From VXRJ01 sp965246995 (GTDB taxonomy: Bacteria > Acidobacteriota > Vicinamibacteria > Vicinamibacterales > UBA8438): a stretch of DNA of 64,000 nt. The stretch is from contig OZ252008.1 of assembly GCA_965246995.1 (NCBI GenBank), positions 1,488,001 to 1,552,000 on the forward strand, in the 5' to 3' direction. This document shows positions 63,169-64,000 of this stretch, piece by piece. Each line of letters starts with the position of its first letter. Positions within the stretch are counted from its first letter, which is position 1. The notes below the pieces were generated by a model. The model was not told the origin of the DNA, ran no database searches, and saw only the letters and a list, made by a program, of their open reading frames with translations. A program made the position numbers and the translations under genes.

Positions 63169-64000
63169 TCACAGTTCCGGCGTAAACGTGACATCAGCGG
63201 CAGCGGTGTCGTTCGGTTCGAGGACGATGATCCCGGTGTCGGTCCGGCCCGCGTTGGCCAGGTTGAAGCCGTCGATGCAGTTGGTGGCCGGCTCGACGCA
63301 GAAGAAGTCGCGGCCCGGCGGCGTGTAGACGACGAGACAGGCGTACGCGGGGTCCGTGTCGATCCGCAGGCGCGCGTCCCACTCCGGCCACGCCACCTCC
63401 GCACGGCCGCCGAAGCGGACGAAGTTATTGTCGAGCGGCGTGGCATCCGGGTTCAGCCCGTCACCGTCGAGCAGTAGCTGGGGTGGCGGCGCCACCAGAT
63501 TGACCGGGACCATCGTGTCGTCCGCCACCCACATCCGGCCGACATCGGCCCGCACGGTAGCTCTCGGCGTCCGGACGAAGTAGGGATGCAGGCCGAAGCC
63601 GACCGGCATCGGTTCGGCCGCCTCGCTCGTCACGCTGAAGCGGACGCGCAACCGTTCCGCCGTCAGGTCGAACTGCTGCTGCGCGACGTACGGCCAGGGC
63701 CAGTCGCCGGCCGGATGGCGGTACTCGATCAGCAGGCTCGACGTGCCGCGGTCGAGCACCGTCCAGGGCGCGCGCCAGGCATGGCCGTGGATGGCGTGCG
63801 GCTCCGGCTGGAAGTTCTGCGGCAACTGGACGGTACGGCCGCGGAAGCGGAAGCGCGCGTCGCGGATCCGGTTCGAGAAGGGGACCATGGGGAAGCTGGA
63901 GGTGCCGCCGGCCGACCGTCCCGCGAGCGCCTCCGCCGGTGCGGGACGCATCCACTCGATGGCGCTGCCGCCGCGCTCAGTGGCGTAGCGGGTGATGGAG
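63169..64000 (-). CDS. Aldose 1-epimerase family protein (5' partial)
   Basis: The minus-strand frame is open to the window edge: codons before the ATG at 63951 read SITRYATERGGSAIEW, so the start lies beyond 64000. Galactose mutarotase fold with catalytic-type His in HAIHGHAWR, His in GFGLHPYF and Glu in VEPATNCIDGFN. Interconverts alpha and beta anomers of a sugar. Same strand as, and just upstream of, the creatininase gene, probably in one operon. Confidence 0.88.
   Translation of the reverse strand, partial: SITRYATERGGSAIEWMRPAPAEALAGRSAGGTSSFPMVPFSNRIRDARFRFRGRTVQLPQNFQPEPHAIHGHAWRAPWTVLDRGTSSLLIEYRHPAGDWPWPYVAQQQFDLTAERLRVRFSVTSEAAEPMPVGFGLHPYFVRTPRATVRADVGRMWVADDTMVPVNLVAPPPQLLLDGDGLNPDATPLDNNFVRFGGRAEVAWPEWDARLRIDTDPAYACLVVYTPPGRDFFCVEPATNCIDGFNLANAGRTDTGIIVLEPNDTAAADVTFTPEL

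Noticed and set aside
1..64000. CRISPR arrays, rRNA and tRNA genes
   Set aside because: No regularly spaced repeats, no rRNA core sequences and no convincing tRNA TTCGA-loop structures were seen on either strand by eye.

Overview
The window is about 64 kb of GC-rich bacterial chromosome, most likely from an Acidobacteriota member (Vicinamibacteria-like). This is an inference from gene style, not from a marker gene. The signs are two large TonB-dependent receptors with N-terminal carboxypeptidase-regulatory-like domains, paired DUF1592/DUF1552 genes, many exported quinoproteins and c-type cytochromes, a Uma2-family protein and an lpxD gene, which implies a Gram-negative outer membrane. Several features (gene fragments, stacked IS pieces, isolated frameshifts) fit an environmental genome that may be a metagenome assembly.

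Layout. 1-842 is the end of an amidohydrolase. 924-6169 is a three-gene module: an exported ankyrin protein, a two-heme DUF1592 protein and a Tat-exported DUF1552 protein. 6170-7965 is a graveyard of gene fragments, including a DNA-methyltransferase C-terminus and a TPR tail. 8131-16965 holds a second copy of the module, preceded by a TonB-dependent receptor. Its candidate promoter has a pure T/G homopolymer spacer, and its DUF1592 gene contains a C11 tract. A frameshifted BON-domain gene and a TPR gene with a good terminator follow. 18942-25359 is a degraded mobile island: a truncated anchor-domain gene, pieces of ISAzo13-, IS1380- and IS256-type elements (the last bounded by perfect 80-bp inverted repeats), an AlpA-type regulator and a P4-type integrase.

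25495-34542 carries a PQQ-type quinoprotein, a sigma-54 response regulator, RNase P RNA (rnpB), an amidohydrolase, a sugar epimerase translationally coupled to a YbdK-type ligase, an ABC ATPase and a family 9 glycosyltransferase. lpxD follows. 35634-41273 is a copper/heme locus: a cupredoxin lipoprotein, a cytochrome/copper-monooxygenase-like protein, an exported unknown, a membrane protein and an octaheme cytochrome c. 41301-54258 holds a lectin-like exported protein, a TPR protein, a heme/propeller lipoprotein, an exported alpha/beta hydrolase, a Tat-like secreted unknown, a ketopantoate-reductase-family protein, formyl-CoA transferase (frc), a GMC oxidoreductase and a quinohemoprotein. 54344-57679 is the second TonB receptor, ended by a strong terminator. 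57883-64000 holds a Uma2 protein, an unknown membrane protein, a cytochrome/copper/TPR fusion, a higBA toxin-antitoxin pair with a dyad operator, a cupin, an exported creatininase-family protein and a partial aldose 1-epimerase.

The common theme is extracytoplasmic oxidation chemistry fed by TonB-dependent uptake. The most system-like, least explained unit is the duplicated ankyrin-DUF1592-DUF1552 module with its receptor and its slippage-prone tracts.
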